From PALSA-1006 sp963733265 (GTDB lineage: Bacteria > Pseudomonadota > Gammaproteobacteria > Burkholderiales > Gallionellaceae), in NCBI GenBank assembly GCA_963733265.1, contig CAVTCF010000003.1:310001-374000 (forward strand): 64,000 nucleotides of DNA, written 5' to 3'. The notes under the pieces were generated by a model, which saw nothing but the letters and a program-made list of their open reading frames with translations, was not told the origin of the DNA and did not search any database. Below are positions 10,341-19,328 of the stretch, piece after piece; the first letter of the stretch is position 1; each line of letters begins with the position of its first letter. Position numbers and translations under genes: made by a program.

Positions 10341-11147
10341 ATGACCGACAAGTACGCCGTCATCGGCCACCCTATTTCCCACAGCAAGTCTCCGCTGATA
10401 CACCAAGCGTTTGCTGCACAAACGCATCAGGATATTTCTTATCGGGCGATTGAAGCTCCGCTTGATGGTTTTAAGTCAACTATCGAACGGTTAGTGAGCG
10501 AAGGCTACAAAGGTAGCAATGTCACGGTGCCGTTTAAGTTCGAGGCGTTTCAATTATGCAAGCAACTTACCGGGCGTGCCAAGGCAGCGCTGGCCGTAAA
10601 TACCCTGTTTTTCAGGGACGGGGAAATTCTTGGCGACAACACTGACGGCGTGGGGTTGCTCACTGACATCGAGCAGAATCTGGCTTGCAAGTTGTTATTC
10701 AAAAGAGTTCTGTTGCTGGGCGCGGGAGGTGCTGCGCATGGTGTGATCTGGCAAATTTTCAATGCGGGTGCGACCATCACTGTTGCTAATCGTACATTGG
10801 AAAAAGCGCAACAAATGGTTTCCGAATTTGCACCGTATGGTACGGTGATCGCCAGCACTTTCGATGCTCTTGAGGGTAAGTCTTTTGATGTGGTGATTAA
10901 TGCGACATCGAGCAGTTTGGCGGATGAATTGCCGCCCTTGCCCAAAGGGTTGTTCAAACCCCAATCGTTGGCTTATGACATGATGTACGGCAAGCAGACA
11001 CCGTTTCTGACATTTGCCGCAGAGCAGGGGGCAGGGCGATGTGCCGATGGGCTGGGTATGCTGGTCGAGCAAGCAGCGGAGGCGTTTTGCAAATGGCGTG
11101 AAGTGCGCCCGGATACGGCGCCGGTTATTGCCCAATTGCGCGTATGA
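10341..11147 (+). CDS. aroE: Shikimate 5-dehydrogenase
   Basis: 268 residues, the usual AroE length. It reduces 3-dehydroshikimate to shikimate with NADPH in the cytoplasmic aromatic amino-acid pathway. The substrate-binding segment NVTVPFK contains the catalytic Lys, NTDGVGLL supplies the conserved Asp, and LLGAGGAAHG is the dinucleotide-binding turn. The C-terminal DGLGMLVEQAAEAF helix is typical. It overlaps mtgA by 4 bases (ATGA), an arrangement common in betaproteobacteria. Confidence 0.96.
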   Translation: MTDKYAVIGHPISHSKSPLIHQAFAAQTHQDISYRAIEAPLDGFKSTIERLVSEGYKGSNVTVPFKFEAFQLCKQLTGRAKAALAVNTLFFRDGEILGDNTDGVGLLTDIEQNLACKLLFKRVLLLGAGGAAHGVIWQIFNAGATITVANRTLEKAQQMVSEFAPYGTVIASTFDALEGKSFDVVINATSSSLADELPPLPKGLFKPQSLAYDMMYGKQTPFLTFAAEQGAGRCADGLGMLVEQAAEAFCKWREVRPDTAPVIAQLRV

Positions 11148-11842
11148 TGAAAAAATTCTGGCGGATATTCTGGCGCATATTGCTGGCGCTGTTGGTTTTT
11201 GCACTGTTGTATCAAGTATGGATCGCGGCGCATATTTGGTGGTGGGTGGATCACAATCCCGCTTCCAGTTCATTCATGCATGACCGGCTGGAGGTTTTGA
11301 AAGATCAAAACCCGTCCGCGAAATTGCAACACCAATGGGTGCCCTATAACCGTATATCCAATAGCTTAAAACAGGCTTTGATCGCTTCCGAAGACGCCAA
11401 ATTCGTTGACCATGACGGCTTTGATTGGGAAGGTATTCAGAAGGCTTACGAAAAAGATTTAAAAAAGGGCAAGATTGTTTCGGGTGGCTCTACGATCAGC
11501 CAGCAATTGTCCAAGAATTTATTTCTTACTTCCAGACGCACGCCATGGCGCAAAGGCGAAGAGGTTATTATTACGGTGATGCTTGAGCACATCATGGAGA
11601 AAGAACGCATTTTCGAAATCTACCTGAATGTGATCGAGTGGGGGAATGGTGTGTTTGGTGCCGAGGCGGCAGCGCGGCATTATTATCAGATTAGCGCCGC
11701 GCAACTCTCAGCACCGCAAGCCGCCAAACTCGCGGCGATGGTGCCCAATCCCCGTTACTATGATAAGCATCGCGAGGCTAAGGGGCTATTGCGCAAGACT
11801 GATATCATTCTTGCGCGCATGAATGATGTGGAGATTCCATAG
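11144..11842 (+). CDS. mtgA: Monofunctional biosynthetic peptidoglycan transglycosylase
   Basis: 232-residue GT51 enzyme that polymerises lipid II into glycan strands at the inner membrane. One N-terminal membrane helix lies at about residues 8-28. The catalytic region follows: SEDAKFVDHDGFDW (catalytic Glu), GGSTISQQLSKNLFL, and EIYLNVIEWGNGVFGAEAAA. There is no transpeptidase domain, and the length fits MtgA. It is co-transcribed with aroE. The start could be the ATG at 11144 or the next at 11147. Confidence 0.95.
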   Translation: MMKKFWRIFWRILLALLVFALLYQVWIAAHIWWWVDHNPASSSFMHDRLEVLKDQNPSAKLQHQWVPYNRISNSLKQALIASEDAKFVDHDGFDWEGIQKAYEKDLKKGKIVSGGSTISQQLSKNLFLTSRRTPWRKGEEVIITVMLEHIMEKERIFEIYLNVIEWGNGVFGAEAAARHYYQISAAQLSAPQAAKLAAMVPNPRYYDKHREAKGLLRKTDIILARMNDVEIP

Positions 11843-11864
11843 GGCGTGGACAAATTGTTTGTCG

Positions 11865-13211
11865 CTATGAGTGTGATGGAGTGTGATGCAACTTTGCCTT
11901 TTCGCGTTTATCCAAAACCTTCAAAATTACATAAGTTACCCAGGCGACGATTACCAGCCCGACTGTAAATGCGCCATAAGCGAATGGCCATGACATGATG
12001 CCTTGGGTCATCATTGAGTATTCGGACATTCCGCCTATGCCAGCCAAGACGTTGAGCGGCATGAATACCACACTCAATACGGTCAGGCGCTGGATCGTTT
12101 TATTCTGGTTAATGTTGATGAAGCCGACGGTGGCATCCATCAGAAAGTTGATTTTGCCGAACAAAAAGGTGGTGTGCCCATCAAGGGATTCAATGTCGCG
12201 CAAAATTTGCTGCGCATCTTCAAGTTGGTGTTTTTCAAGAAACTTGCTGCGCATCAGGAATGAAACTGCGCGACGCGTATCCAGTACATTGCGGCGAATG
12301 CGCCCGTTCAAGTCTTCTTCGTGGGCAATTGCCACCAAAATTTTGGCAGCTTCTTCATCGGTCATGTGCTTGCTGAGTACCTGCTTGCCCACGTCTTCAA
12401 GTCCACTGTACATATCCTCCATCGCATCGGCTGAATATTCCGCGTCGGCTGCATAGAGATCGAGAAGTACGTCACGCGCATCCGACACGTAATTGGGTTG
12501 GGAGAACGCACGCAGACGCTGTAAACGGAAGACGGGTAATTCCTCCGAGCGAATCGAAAACAGAATATTCTGGTAGAGGATAAAGGCCACGGCAACGTTG
12601 CGCGATTCGTTTTCAAGGTCGAGCAAAAAGTCTGAATGGACATGTATTTCGCCATTCTCTTCCACGTAGAAGCGGGCGCTGGACTCAAGGTCGCTCAATC
12701 TGTCGGGGTCGGGCAGTTCTATGCCGAAAATATCACCCACCCAGGTACGCTCCTCGAATGTGGGGCCGACCAGGTCAATCCATACCGGCTTGGCATTGAG
12801 TAGCGCTTCACTTGTTTGGATGGGGATCTCGCGCAGGCGACCTTCTTGCAGGCCAAAGGCTTTGATGCTGGATTTTTCGTTGTTGAATTGGCGTGTGCCC
12901 AAAGCATTTAATACGTCGATCGAAAGGTCATGGAGAACGAGTTCTTTGCGGCTTTCGCCAAGTTGGTCCCAAACGAACAATAGATATTCGGGTGAAAGCT
13001 CTTCCAGGATGCGTGCCAATTCTGATGGCACGGCTTCGTTCAAAGCCAGTCGTAATTTGACCAAATTCTGCTTGCGTACCAACGATTCGACCAAGTCGTG
13101 GTGAGGCATGTCCTGCTTGCGCACCATGTCTTCAACAAGCTGATGTTTTTGCAGCAGATGAAGTATTATTTCCCGGTGGCTTTGGAGTTCGGTTGTGTGA
13201 TCGTTTTGCAT
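11865..13211 (-). CDS. corA: CorA-family divalent cation transporter with MgtE-like N-terminal domain
   Basis: About 448 residues from the ATG at 13211; a TTG at 13232 would add seven. The C-terminal half is CorA-like: a long helical stalk, then two membrane helices at the end (about residues 380-435). The first ~110 residues instead resemble an MgtE intracellular N domain, with paired-helix repeats around LARILEELSPEYLLFVWDQL. The loop that normally carries Gly-Met-Asn reads GGMSEYSMMT here, so the signature selectivity Asn is missing. The function is probably Mg2+ or another divalent metal, with ion choice uncertain. It converges with mtgA, leaving only 22 bases between the stops. Confidence 0.85.
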   Translation of the reverse strand: MQNDHTTELQSHREIILHLLQKHQLVEDMVRKQDMPHHDLVESLVRKQNLVKLRLALNEAVPSELARILEELSPEYLLFVWDQLGESRKELVLHDLSIDVLNALGTRQFNNEKSSIKAFGLQEGRLREIPIQTSEALLNAKPVWIDLVGPTFEERTWVGDIFGIELPDPDRLSDLESSARFYVEENGEIHVHSDFLLDLENESRNVAVAFILYQNILFSIRSEELPVFRLQRLRAFSQPNYVSDARDVLLDLYAADAEYSADAMEDMYSGLEDVGKQVLSKHMTDEEAAKILVAIAHEEDLNGRIRRNVLDTRRAVSFLMRSKFLEKHQLEDAQQILRDIESLDGHTTFLFGKINFLMDATVGFININQNKTIQRLTVLSVVFMPLNVLAGIGGMSEYSMMTQGIMSWPFAYGAFTVGLVIVAWVTYVILKVLDKREKAKLHHTPSHS

Positions 13212-13393
13212 GGTCAGAATCGCATGTGGCAATAAACTTCTTTATGATACGGTAGAACAGCAGTTTATGTCACTGGCTTTAAAGCACCTCTGAGCAGCAT
13301 GACTTTGGCTATGCCGGGTCGGGCCTAATTTCAGGAACATTCGAGTGGGCGTTTAAGTTAAAATACACGTTTTGGTTAACTGTGGCGAAGACC

Positions 13394-14269
13394 ATGATTA
13401 CAGGAAGTATCGTTGCGATAGTCACCCCGATGCATGAAGACGGCAGTCTCGACTTGGCCGCGTTTCGCTCTCTGATCGATTTTCATATTGATCAGGGAAC
13501 AGATGGTATTGTGGTAGTGGGCACCACCGGCGAGTCGCCGACCGTGGATGTGGAAGAGCATGAGCGATTGATTCAGATTGCGGTGGAGCATGCCGCCAAA
13601 CGTATTCCCATCATTGCAGGAACGGGAGCAAATTCGACCAAGGAAGCGATCGAATTGGCATCTTTCTCCAAGAAGGCGGGGGCAACAGCTTCCCTCTCCG
13701 TCGTGCCATACTACAACAAGCCGACGCAAGAAGGGCTTTACCAGCATTTCAAGGCGATCGCGGAAGCCGTGAATATGCCGCACATCCTATACAATGTGCC
13801 GGGTCGCACAGGCGCGGATATATCCAACGATACTGTGCTGCGTTTGGCGCAGGTTCCCAATATCGTCGGGATCAAAGACGCGACGGGCGGAATTGAACGC
13901 GGCAGTGATTTGCTCCAGCGTGCGCCAAAGAATTTCGCAATCTACAGCGGTGATGATGCCAGCACCTTGGCGCTGATTTTATTGGGTGCACAAGGAACAA
14001 TATCGGTTACAGCCAATGTGGCTCCGAAATTGATGCATGAAATGTGTGTTGCCGCGTTGGCAGGCGATGTTGCCAAGGCTCGCGAGATTAATTTCCGTTT
14101 GTTGGCGCTGCACCGTCATTTGTTTATTGAAGCAAACCCTATTCCGGTTAAATGGGCAGTAGCCAGACTGGGAAAAATGAAAAACACCTTGCGCTTGCCG
14201 CTAACCCCGCTAACGACTGCGTCACAGCCGTTAGTGGAGGCCGCCATGCGACAAGCAGGAATAATTTAA
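13394..14269 (+). CDS. dapA: 4-hydroxy-tetrahydrodipicolinate synthase
   Basis: 291 residues from the ATG at 13394, which gives the family-typical start MITGSIVAIVTPM; a GTG at 13382 would add four residues. It condenses pyruvate with aspartate semialdehyde in lysine/diaminopimelate synthesis. The motifs GTTGESPTV, YNVPGRTG (Tyr) and GIKDATGG (Schiff-base Lys) are all present. bamC follows 12 bases after the stop, the classical dapA-bamC (dapX) arrangement. Confidence 0.96.
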   Translation: MITGSIVAIVTPMHEDGSLDLAAFRSLIDFHIDQGTDGIVVVGTTGESPTVDVEEHERLIQIAVEHAAKRIPIIAGTGANSTKEAIELASFSKKAGATASLSVVPYYNKPTQEGLYQHFKAIAEAVNMPHILYNVPGRTGADISNDTVLRLAQVPNIVGIKDATGGIERGSDLLQRAPKNFAIYSGDDASTLALILLGAQGTISVTANVAPKLMHEMCVAALAGDVAKAREINFRLLALHRHLFIEANPIPVKWAVARLGKMKNTLRLPLTPLTTASQPLVEAAMRQAGII

Positions 14270-14281
14270 GTAAGGATCTGC

Positions 14282-15472
14282 ATGAAAATTCGAAATATCG
14301 CCTTGTCAGTTTTAGTATTGTCTTTGCTTGCCGCATGCAGTTTTGATAAGCAACGTATTGACTACAAATCGGCAGTTTCACAGGTCCCTCCGTTGGAAAT
14401 ACCGCCTGATCTAACGACGATTGCTGCCAGTGACCAATTTTCCATACCGGGCGCCGATGGTACAACTGCGGCAAATTATTCGGATTATTCCAAAGCGGTT
14501 GCCGGACAAAATGCCAAAGGCAGCAATAGCACCGAAGTATTGCCAGTGTTGACAAAGAGACATATGGAACGCGACGGGATGAACCATTGGGTCGTGGTTG
14601 AAGATAAAGCTGAAAATGTTTGGCCCGGAATCAAGGCATTTTGGCAGCAATTGGGATTCAGGATCACGGTGGAGAATCCTTCGGCAGGCGTGATGGAAAC
14701 GGATTGGTTGGAGAATCAAGGGAATGTGCCCAGAAGTTATGTGCGGCGAATTGCGGGGAATGGGAAAGCGGTTGATACCCTTAGTTCAGAAGGGATACGC
14801 GACCAATATGTGACCCGCATCGAACGCAGCAAAGACGGTCTGAGTACGGAGATTCACATCCGCCGCCAAGTGATGCAGGAAACACAAAGTGGCAATAGGA
14901 AAGAAATTAAATGGTTGCCGCACGAAAATGATCCGGAGATCGAGATCGCGGTATTGCAAATGTTGTTGGACAAGCTGGTAACCGGGAGTCCTGTTACGCC
15001 AAAAGCAGCCAAGTTAGCTACAACCCCGGCGAATGCGATACCTCTGGTTCCGGCAGTTGAGCCAGTGGCAGTTAGCATTCAATTAAAAGACTCCACTACT
15101 GGCAAAGTTATTCAGATTAATGAGCCGTTTGATCGAAGCTGGCGCAGGGTTGGCTTGGCACTGGAGTCGGCACATATCGTGGTATCGGACAAAGATAGAA
15201 GCAAGGGAATTTATTTTGTCGCTCCGGCACCGGACAAAAGTAAGAAGGATAATAAAAAACAACAGGCCGATCTTCAGGTGTCGGTACGCGAAGTTAATGG
15301 AGGAAGTGAAGTTTCTGTCGTCGGACCCAATGGCAAGAACGATGCAGATTCAGCCCGCCTCATCGAAGTTTTGAACCAGAATATGGGAAGTAATCCTGTC
15401 CCGGATGCTCGTCCCTTACCGGACGAAAAATCTGCCCCCCGTTCCGGTGATGCGGTTCGCCCTCCTCGGTAG
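14282..15472 (+). CDS. bamC: Outer membrane assembly lipoprotein BamC
   Basis: 396-residue lipoprotein of the BAM complex, which inserts beta-barrel proteins into the outer membrane. The signal peptide ends in the lipobox LLAAC, with Cys at about residue 19. The N-terminal unstructured segment contains the typical LEIPPDLT stretch, and two helix-grip domains follow (about residues 95-235 and 265-375). Its position directly after dapA matches E. coli nlpB/dapX. The C-terminus is Pro/Arg-rich. It overlaps the following hydrolase gene. Confidence 0.92.
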   Translation: MKIRNIALSVLVLSLLAACSFDKQRIDYKSAVSQVPPLEIPPDLTTIAASDQFSIPGADGTTAANYSDYSKAVAGQNAKGSNSTEVLPVLTKRHMERDGMNHWVVVEDKAENVWPGIKAFWQQLGFRITVENPSAGVMETDWLENQGNVPRSYVRRIAGNGKAVDTLSSEGIRDQYVTRIERSKDGLSTEIHIRRQVMQETQSGNRKEIKWLPHENDPEIEIAVLQMLLDKLVTGSPVTPKAAKLATTPANAIPLVPAVEPVAVSIQLKDSTTGKVIQINEPFDRSWRRVGLALESAHIVVSDKDRSKGIYFVAPAPDKSKKDNKKQQADLQVSVREVNGGSEVSVVGPNGKNDADSARLIEVLNQNMGSNPVPDARPLPDEKSAPRSGDAVRPPR

Positions 15473-16217
15473 CGGCAGTGAGGGCAATGCCCTCGTTGTA
15501 GAAGCGGGCCAAACGCGCATCCTGATGGACTGCGGTTTTTCTTTGGCTGAGACGGTGGCTCGCTTGGCACGTATCGGACTGGGGCCGGAGCAGTTGCATG
15601 CTATTGTGGTTACCCATGAGCATGGCGACCATATTGGCGGAGTAGCTCGCTTGGCGCGCAAATTCACACTCCCAGTTTTTTTGACTCACGGCACCCTGCG
15701 TTCGCAAAATGGTTCTTTTGCAAACTTGCCGCAAGTAACAGAAATTAATCCGCACCTTGCGTTTTCTATTGGTCAATTGCTGGTTCAGCCATATCCCGTT
15801 CCCCATGATGCGAGCGAGCCGGTGCAATATGTATTTAGCGATGGCATCAGGCGATTGGGGGTATTGACCGATGCGGGATGTTCAACGCCACATATCGAGT
15901 TAACTCTGAACGGCTGTGACGCGCTGATATTGGAATGTAATCACGACGTCGATATGCTTGCGAACGGTAATTATCCCTATCACTTGAAACTACGGGTTGG
16001 CGGGCGTTTAGGGCATCTTAATAATGTTGCTGCTGCTGCGTTGCTGGCGCGCTTGGATAAGGCTAAATTGCAGCGCATAGTGGCTGCACATATAAGTCAC
16101 AAGAACAACACACCTGAACTGGTTGTGGATATTTTGTCTCGCACATTACCCGGCATGGAAGACAAGATCACTGTAGCGACACAAGAAGGCGGCTTGGATT
16201 GGTGCGAGATCGTGTAA
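15450..16217 (+). CDS. MBL-fold metallo-hydrolase (YycJ/VicX-like)
   Basis: About 255 residues from the ATG at 15450, which yields MRFALLGSGSEGNALVVEAG, the conserved start of this family; the frame is open further upstream to 15405. The metallo-beta-lactamase motif THEHGDHIGG supplies the metal ligands, followed by VPHDASEPVQY, LTDAGC and LECNHD. It overlaps bamC by 23 bases, so it is probably in the same transcript. YycJ-like proteins are cytoplasmic and some act on DNA; the substrate here is not known. Confidence 0.88.
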   Translation: MRFALLGSGSEGNALVVEAGQTRILMDCGFSLAETVARLARIGLGPEQLHAIVVTHEHGDHIGGVARLARKFTLPVFLTHGTLRSQNGSFANLPQVTEINPHLAFSIGQLLVQPYPVPHDASEPVQYVFSDGIRRLGVLTDAGCSTPHIELTLNGCDALILECNHDVDMLANGNYPYHLKLRVGGRLGHLNNVAAAALLARLDKAKLQRIVAAHISHKNNTPELVVDILSRTLPGMEDKITVATQEGGLDWCEIV

Positions 16218-16244
16218 TAGGATGTTGCAAATCAACGAATAAAT

Positions 16245-16270
16245 AAAAAGCCGACTTGCGTCGGCTTTTT
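16245..16270. terminator. Bidirectional intrinsic terminator
   Basis: A perfect 11-bp stem (16245-16255 with 16260-16270) has A-tracts and T-tracts at its two ends, so it can stop both the + strand hydrolase transcript and the - strand lipoprotein transcript that converge here. Confidence 0.85.
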
Positions 16271-16289
16271 GCTGGTGCTGATACTTGGC

Positions 16290-16499
16290 TTACTTCTTTG
16301 TTTCAGGTGCAGCGGCAGCAGCAGAAGCTGCAGCAGGAGCAGATGCAGCGTCAGCTGCAGTTGTGGCAGAAGCGGCAGCAGATGCAGCAGGAGCTGGGGC
16401 AACTACAGGGGCAGGAGCAGGAGCAGCAGGAGCTGGCTTTTCACCACAAGCAGACAAAGACAAAGCTAACAAAGAAGCAACTAATACTGAATATTTCAT
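16290..16499 (-). CDS. Small Ala/Pro-rich lipoprotein
   Basis: 69-residue predicted lipoprotein. The signal peptide MKYSVLVASLLALSLSAC ends in a good lipobox with Cys at residue 18. The mature part is almost entirely Ala, Pro, Ser, Thr and Val, ending in ETKK, and has no fold I can name. The ATG at 16499 has AAGGAAAT just upstream on the minus strand. It resembles the short Ala-rich lipoproteins seen in many betaproteobacteria. Other frames here are open only because of the repeated GCA/GCT triplets. Confidence 0.75.
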   Translation of the reverse strand: MKYSVLVASLLALSLSACGEKPAPAAPAPAPVVAPAPAASAAASATTAADAASAPAAASAAAAAPETKK

Positions 16500-16633
16500 T
16501 TTATTTCCTTAATAAACTAATTAAAAAATTCTTGCCGGGGGGCTTGCAGTGACATGAAACGTCGCTACAAGGGCGCGGTATTTTACCAAGTCTATTGGAA
16601 AAAGCTAGAGTTTCGTGCTGGGGTATTGGTCAA

Positions 16634-17125
16634 TTACAGGCCTAATGTGGTGATAGACGCATTCTGGCGGGATGCGGCCCACATTTCTTCAAAGCGGGAT
16701 TTCAATACAATTGCCCCTTCAGGCTCATGTTGGGCAAACTCTCCGCGCGCGTTATCGAAGTGAAAACGCCGCACGAAATGTTGAGAATCTGCGACAGCAA
16801 AAGGGGCTGTCAAATGGCGCAGATTGACCGGTGTTTGATAGATATTCATGATGTGACTGAACTGGCGCTGTAAAAGCATAATGCGCGGGCAATAGCGCAC
16901 TATCGGTTGTACGTCGTGCGCCAGAAACTTCAGACGAACATTGGGGCTGGATAGCAGAAATTTACGCAGCGTGTTGTAGCGAGTTTCAGAATTGAAACCA
17001 AGGCTGTCGAAATCATTTTCAAATATAAACAATGAGAGCTGTGCCAAAGCACATATCGAATCGAGAGCAGCTATGTACTCAGTGATACCATCCAGCGCTT
17101 TGTGTTGCAATTCGCTGTCGCTCAT
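16634..17125 (-). CDS. Conserved hypothetical protein downstream of the cupin oxygenase
   Basis: 163 residues, no signal peptide or membrane helix. The content (residues EYIAALDSICALAQLSLFIFENDF, NVRLKFLAHDVQPI, and a final stretch around FDNARGEFAQHEPEGAIVLK) resembles a family of proteobacterial proteins usually encoded beside RoxA-like cupins; some resemble a degenerate phospholipase-D fold. It starts 5 bases after the cupin gene's stop, so the two are one operon. No catalytic motif is visible, and I assign no function. Confidence 0.75.
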   Translation of the reverse strand: MSDSELQHKALDGITEYIAALDSICALAQLSLFIFENDFDSLGFNSETRYNTLRKFLLSSPNVRLKFLAHDVQPIVRYCPRIMLLQRQFSHIMNIYQTPVNLRHLTAPFAVADSQHFVRRFHFDNARGEFAQHEPEGAIVLKSRFEEMWAASRQNASITTLGL

Positions 17126-17130
17126 GGAAA

Positions 17131-18267
17131 TTACCTGCGATTGCTTTTGATTAATTTAACATACCCATCCAGATAAAACTCGTACAGTAATGTTTTCGTT
17201 TCAGCGGTTAATTTACCCGCTACGGCGAGTTGTCGTGTATCTGCCAATTCGCGTAACGTACGATAACTTCCCTTGCCGACCTGGTGAGATTCGCCATTAA
17301 TGAATACGGTGCTGTCACGGCACAGTATTTGGGTTTTTAGATCAGGCTCAATGCGGTGAGTATTCAGCGCAAGTTCGAAACGTTCGGCAGACAGTGGTTT
17401 GGCGGGCACGTCAAAATAAATATGCGGTTTGGGTTCGCTCAAATAACTACCCAAAAAATTGGCGATATCTTCCTCATCCCACTTAACTTTGGCAATTGCT
17501 GCGGCAACTTGATGCAACATATCCGGGCTGATTTCAGAGGGGTATGTCTGTGTTTTGAGGCCGGGGTCGGCATATACACCCTCTATGCAGATGCGGTCTT
17601 GCAGGTACACCAGAAACTGTTCCGCCATTTCCTGATAAGTTGGCGTACGGAAACCGATGGAATAGGTCATACAGTCGTCTTCGGCAATGCCGTTATGCCC
17701 ACACTGCGGAGGAAGATATAGCATATCGCCGGCTTCCAATACCCATTCTTGCTCTATGTGAAATTCCTTGAGAATACGCAGGGGGGCGCCTTCAATCAAC
17801 GAGTGATCTTTCTGTGTTGTAATCTGCCAGCGGCGATGGCCCAAGCCTTGTAGCAGGAAAACATCATAAGGGTCAAAATGAGGCCCAACACCACCGCCCT
17901 TTGGCGCGTAACTTACCATCAGATCATCCAGGCGCGCATGGGGAATAAAGTTAAATCGCCTAATTAACTCGGTTGCTTCAGGCAGAGCGTGATTTACGCC
18001 CTGTACCAGTACAGTCCACTTGCCGCGCAACTTGTCCATATTATCCGGCTCGAAAGGCCCGTATTCCGCTTGCCAAACACCTCGCGATTGTTTGACAAGG
18101 CGTGCCTGCATGTTTTCATGGCAGGCCAATTCAATGAGTTGCTGTTTGCTGAGCAAACCTTTAAAGCCGGGGACGGCCTGCCGGACGAGTAGTGGTTTTT
18201 TTTGCCAATAGTCGCGCAGAAATTCGTTGACTGTCAGCCCGCCAAGCAAAGTGAGTTTTGTTTTCAT
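17131..18267 (-). CDS. Cupin/JmjC-type 2-oxoglutarate oxygenase, ribosomal protein hydroxylase (RoxA/YcfD-like)
   Basis: 378 residues from the ATG at 18267 (MKTKLTLLGGLTVNEFL). A longer frame upstream adds unrelated sequence that crosses the bcp promoter region. The family hydroxylates an Arg of ribosomal protein L16. The Fe(II) triad is visible: His and Asp in GPHFDPYDVFLLQ, and the distal His in YLPPQCGHNGIAEDD. The early QKKPLLVRQAVPGF segment is typical. A C-terminal winged-helix-like dimerisation region follows. It is divergent from bcp. Confidence 0.9.
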   Translation of the reverse strand: MKTKLTLLGGLTVNEFLRDYWQKKPLLVRQAVPGFKGLLSKQQLIELACHENMQARLVKQSRGVWQAEYGPFEPDNMDKLRGKWTVLVQGVNHALPEATELIRRFNFIPHARLDDLMVSYAPKGGGVGPHFDPYDVFLLQGLGHRRWQITTQKDHSLIEGAPLRILKEFHIEQEWVLEAGDMLYLPPQCGHNGIAEDDCMTYSIGFRTPTYQEMAEQFLVYLQDRICIEGVYADPGLKTQTYPSEISPDMLHQVAAAIAKVKWDEEDIANFLGSYLSEPKPHIYFDVPAKPLSAERFELALNTHRIEPDLKTQILCRDSTVFINGESHQVGKGSYRTLRELADTRQLAVAGKLTAETKTLLYEFYLDGYVKLIKSNRR

Positions 18268-18369
18268 AAGAGGATTATATAGGGTGATTAGAGTTGCGTA
18301 AAAATGTCTGTAAAATAAATTTGGCGCAAAATAAATCTCAGTTAGAATGCTGCCAACGGGGGGTACATT

Positions 18370-18840
18370 ATGCACTTGGAAGTTGGGATGGATGCACCGC
18401 ATTTTGAATTGGCCGATGCCGACATGGAATTGTTTAAGCTCATTTCCTGGCAGGCTAAAAAAAATATTGTGCTCTATTTTTACCCCAAGGATGATACACC
18501 CGGCTGCACAATGGAAGCCAACGAGTTTAGTGAACACGAAGAAGATTTTGCTGAATTCGATACGATAGTAGTCGGCATAAGCCGGGACGATTGTATTAGC
18601 CATGCCGAATTTCGTGACAAATATGGGTTGTCGGTCTTGCTGCTAGCCGATACCGAGTCACGAGTCTGTAGAAAATACGGAGTATTGTACGAAAAAGAAG
18701 TAGATGGGCACAAAACGAGCGCCATTCAGCGTTCTACGTTTGTGATAGATAAACTGGGCAAACTGCGCCATGTCCTATACGGAGTTCATGCGCACAAGCA
18801 CCCGGAAGAAGTTCTTAACTTGATAAAGGAAATGAAATGA
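18370..18840 (+). CDS. bcp: Thioredoxin-dependent thiol peroxidase (Bcp/PrxQ family)
   Basis: 156-residue cytoplasmic peroxiredoxin that reduces peroxides. The peroxidatic Cys is in YPKDDTPGCTMEA. The resolving Cys usually found five residues later in the PrxQ type is replaced (GCTMEANEF), although two further Cys occur downstream (DDCISH, SRVCRKYG), so the recycling route may differ from E. coli Bcp. It overlaps slyD by 3 bases. Confidence 0.93.
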   Translation: MHLEVGMDAPHFELADADMELFKLISWQAKKNIVLYFYPKDDTPGCTMEANEFSEHEEDFAEFDTIVVGISRDDCISHAEFRDKYGLSVLLLADTESRVCRKYGVLYEKEVDGHKTSAIQRSTFVIDKLGKLRHVLYGVHAHKHPEEVLNLIKEMK

Positions 18841-19328
18841 AAGTCGCTAAAGACACCGTCGTCTCACTGCGTTACGAACTGACCGATGTGACCGGAGGTG
18901 GGGTAATACTTGAAAAGGCCGATGATCCTATCAGCTATGTGCATGGTGGCTACGATGGCATTTTCCCCGCTGTGGAAGAAGCGATACATGGCAAGGCCGT
19001 TGGCGATAAATTCAGTGTGACGATGGAGCCGGATGATGCCTTCGGTGAATACGAACACGAACTCGTGCGTGCCGAACCGCGCGACATGTTCCCCAAAGAT
19101 GTTGCAGTCGGAATGCAATTTGAAGGCGGCGCAGAAGGGGACGACGATGAAGACTTTTTACTCTATACCGTTGTTGAACTTACTGACAAAGAAGTGACTG
19201 TTGACGGGAATCATCCGCTTGCGGGCAAGACTATCAAATTTGAAGGTATCGTCACCGGAGTGCGGGCCGCAACTCAGGAAGAGTTGGCTCATGGTCACGT
19301 GCATGGTGAAGGCGGGCACCACCACTAA
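18837..19328 (+). CDS. slyD: FKBP-type peptidyl-prolyl isomerase SlyD
   Basis: 163-residue proline isomerase/chaperone. The FKBP domain (YVHGGYDGIFPAVEEAIHGK) is interrupted by the insert-in-flap domain around residues 65-130. The tail is His-rich (HGHVHGEGGHHH), typical of SlyD metal binding for nickel handling. Translation is coupled to bcp through an overlapping ATGA. The stop overlaps the convergent glycosyltransferase stop. Confidence 0.95.
   Translation: MKVAKDTVVSLRYELTDVTGGGVILEKADDPISYVHGGYDGIFPAVEEAIHGKAVGDKFSVTMEPDDAFGEYEHELVRAEPRDMFPKDVAVGMQFEGGAEGDDDEDFLLYTVVELTDKEVTVDGNHPLAGKTIKFEGIVTGVRAATQEELAHGHVHGEGGHHH

Noticed and set aside
16256..16552. Gln-rich and Ala-rich plus-strand frames opposite the small lipoprotein
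   Set aside because: They arise from GCA/GCT triplet runs of the lipoprotein gene read in other frames, and overlap the terminator.
18268..18603. 112-residue N-terminal extension of the cupin oxygenase
   Set aside because: It crosses the intergenic promoter region and the bcp coding sequence on the other strand; the family starts at MKTKLTLLGG.
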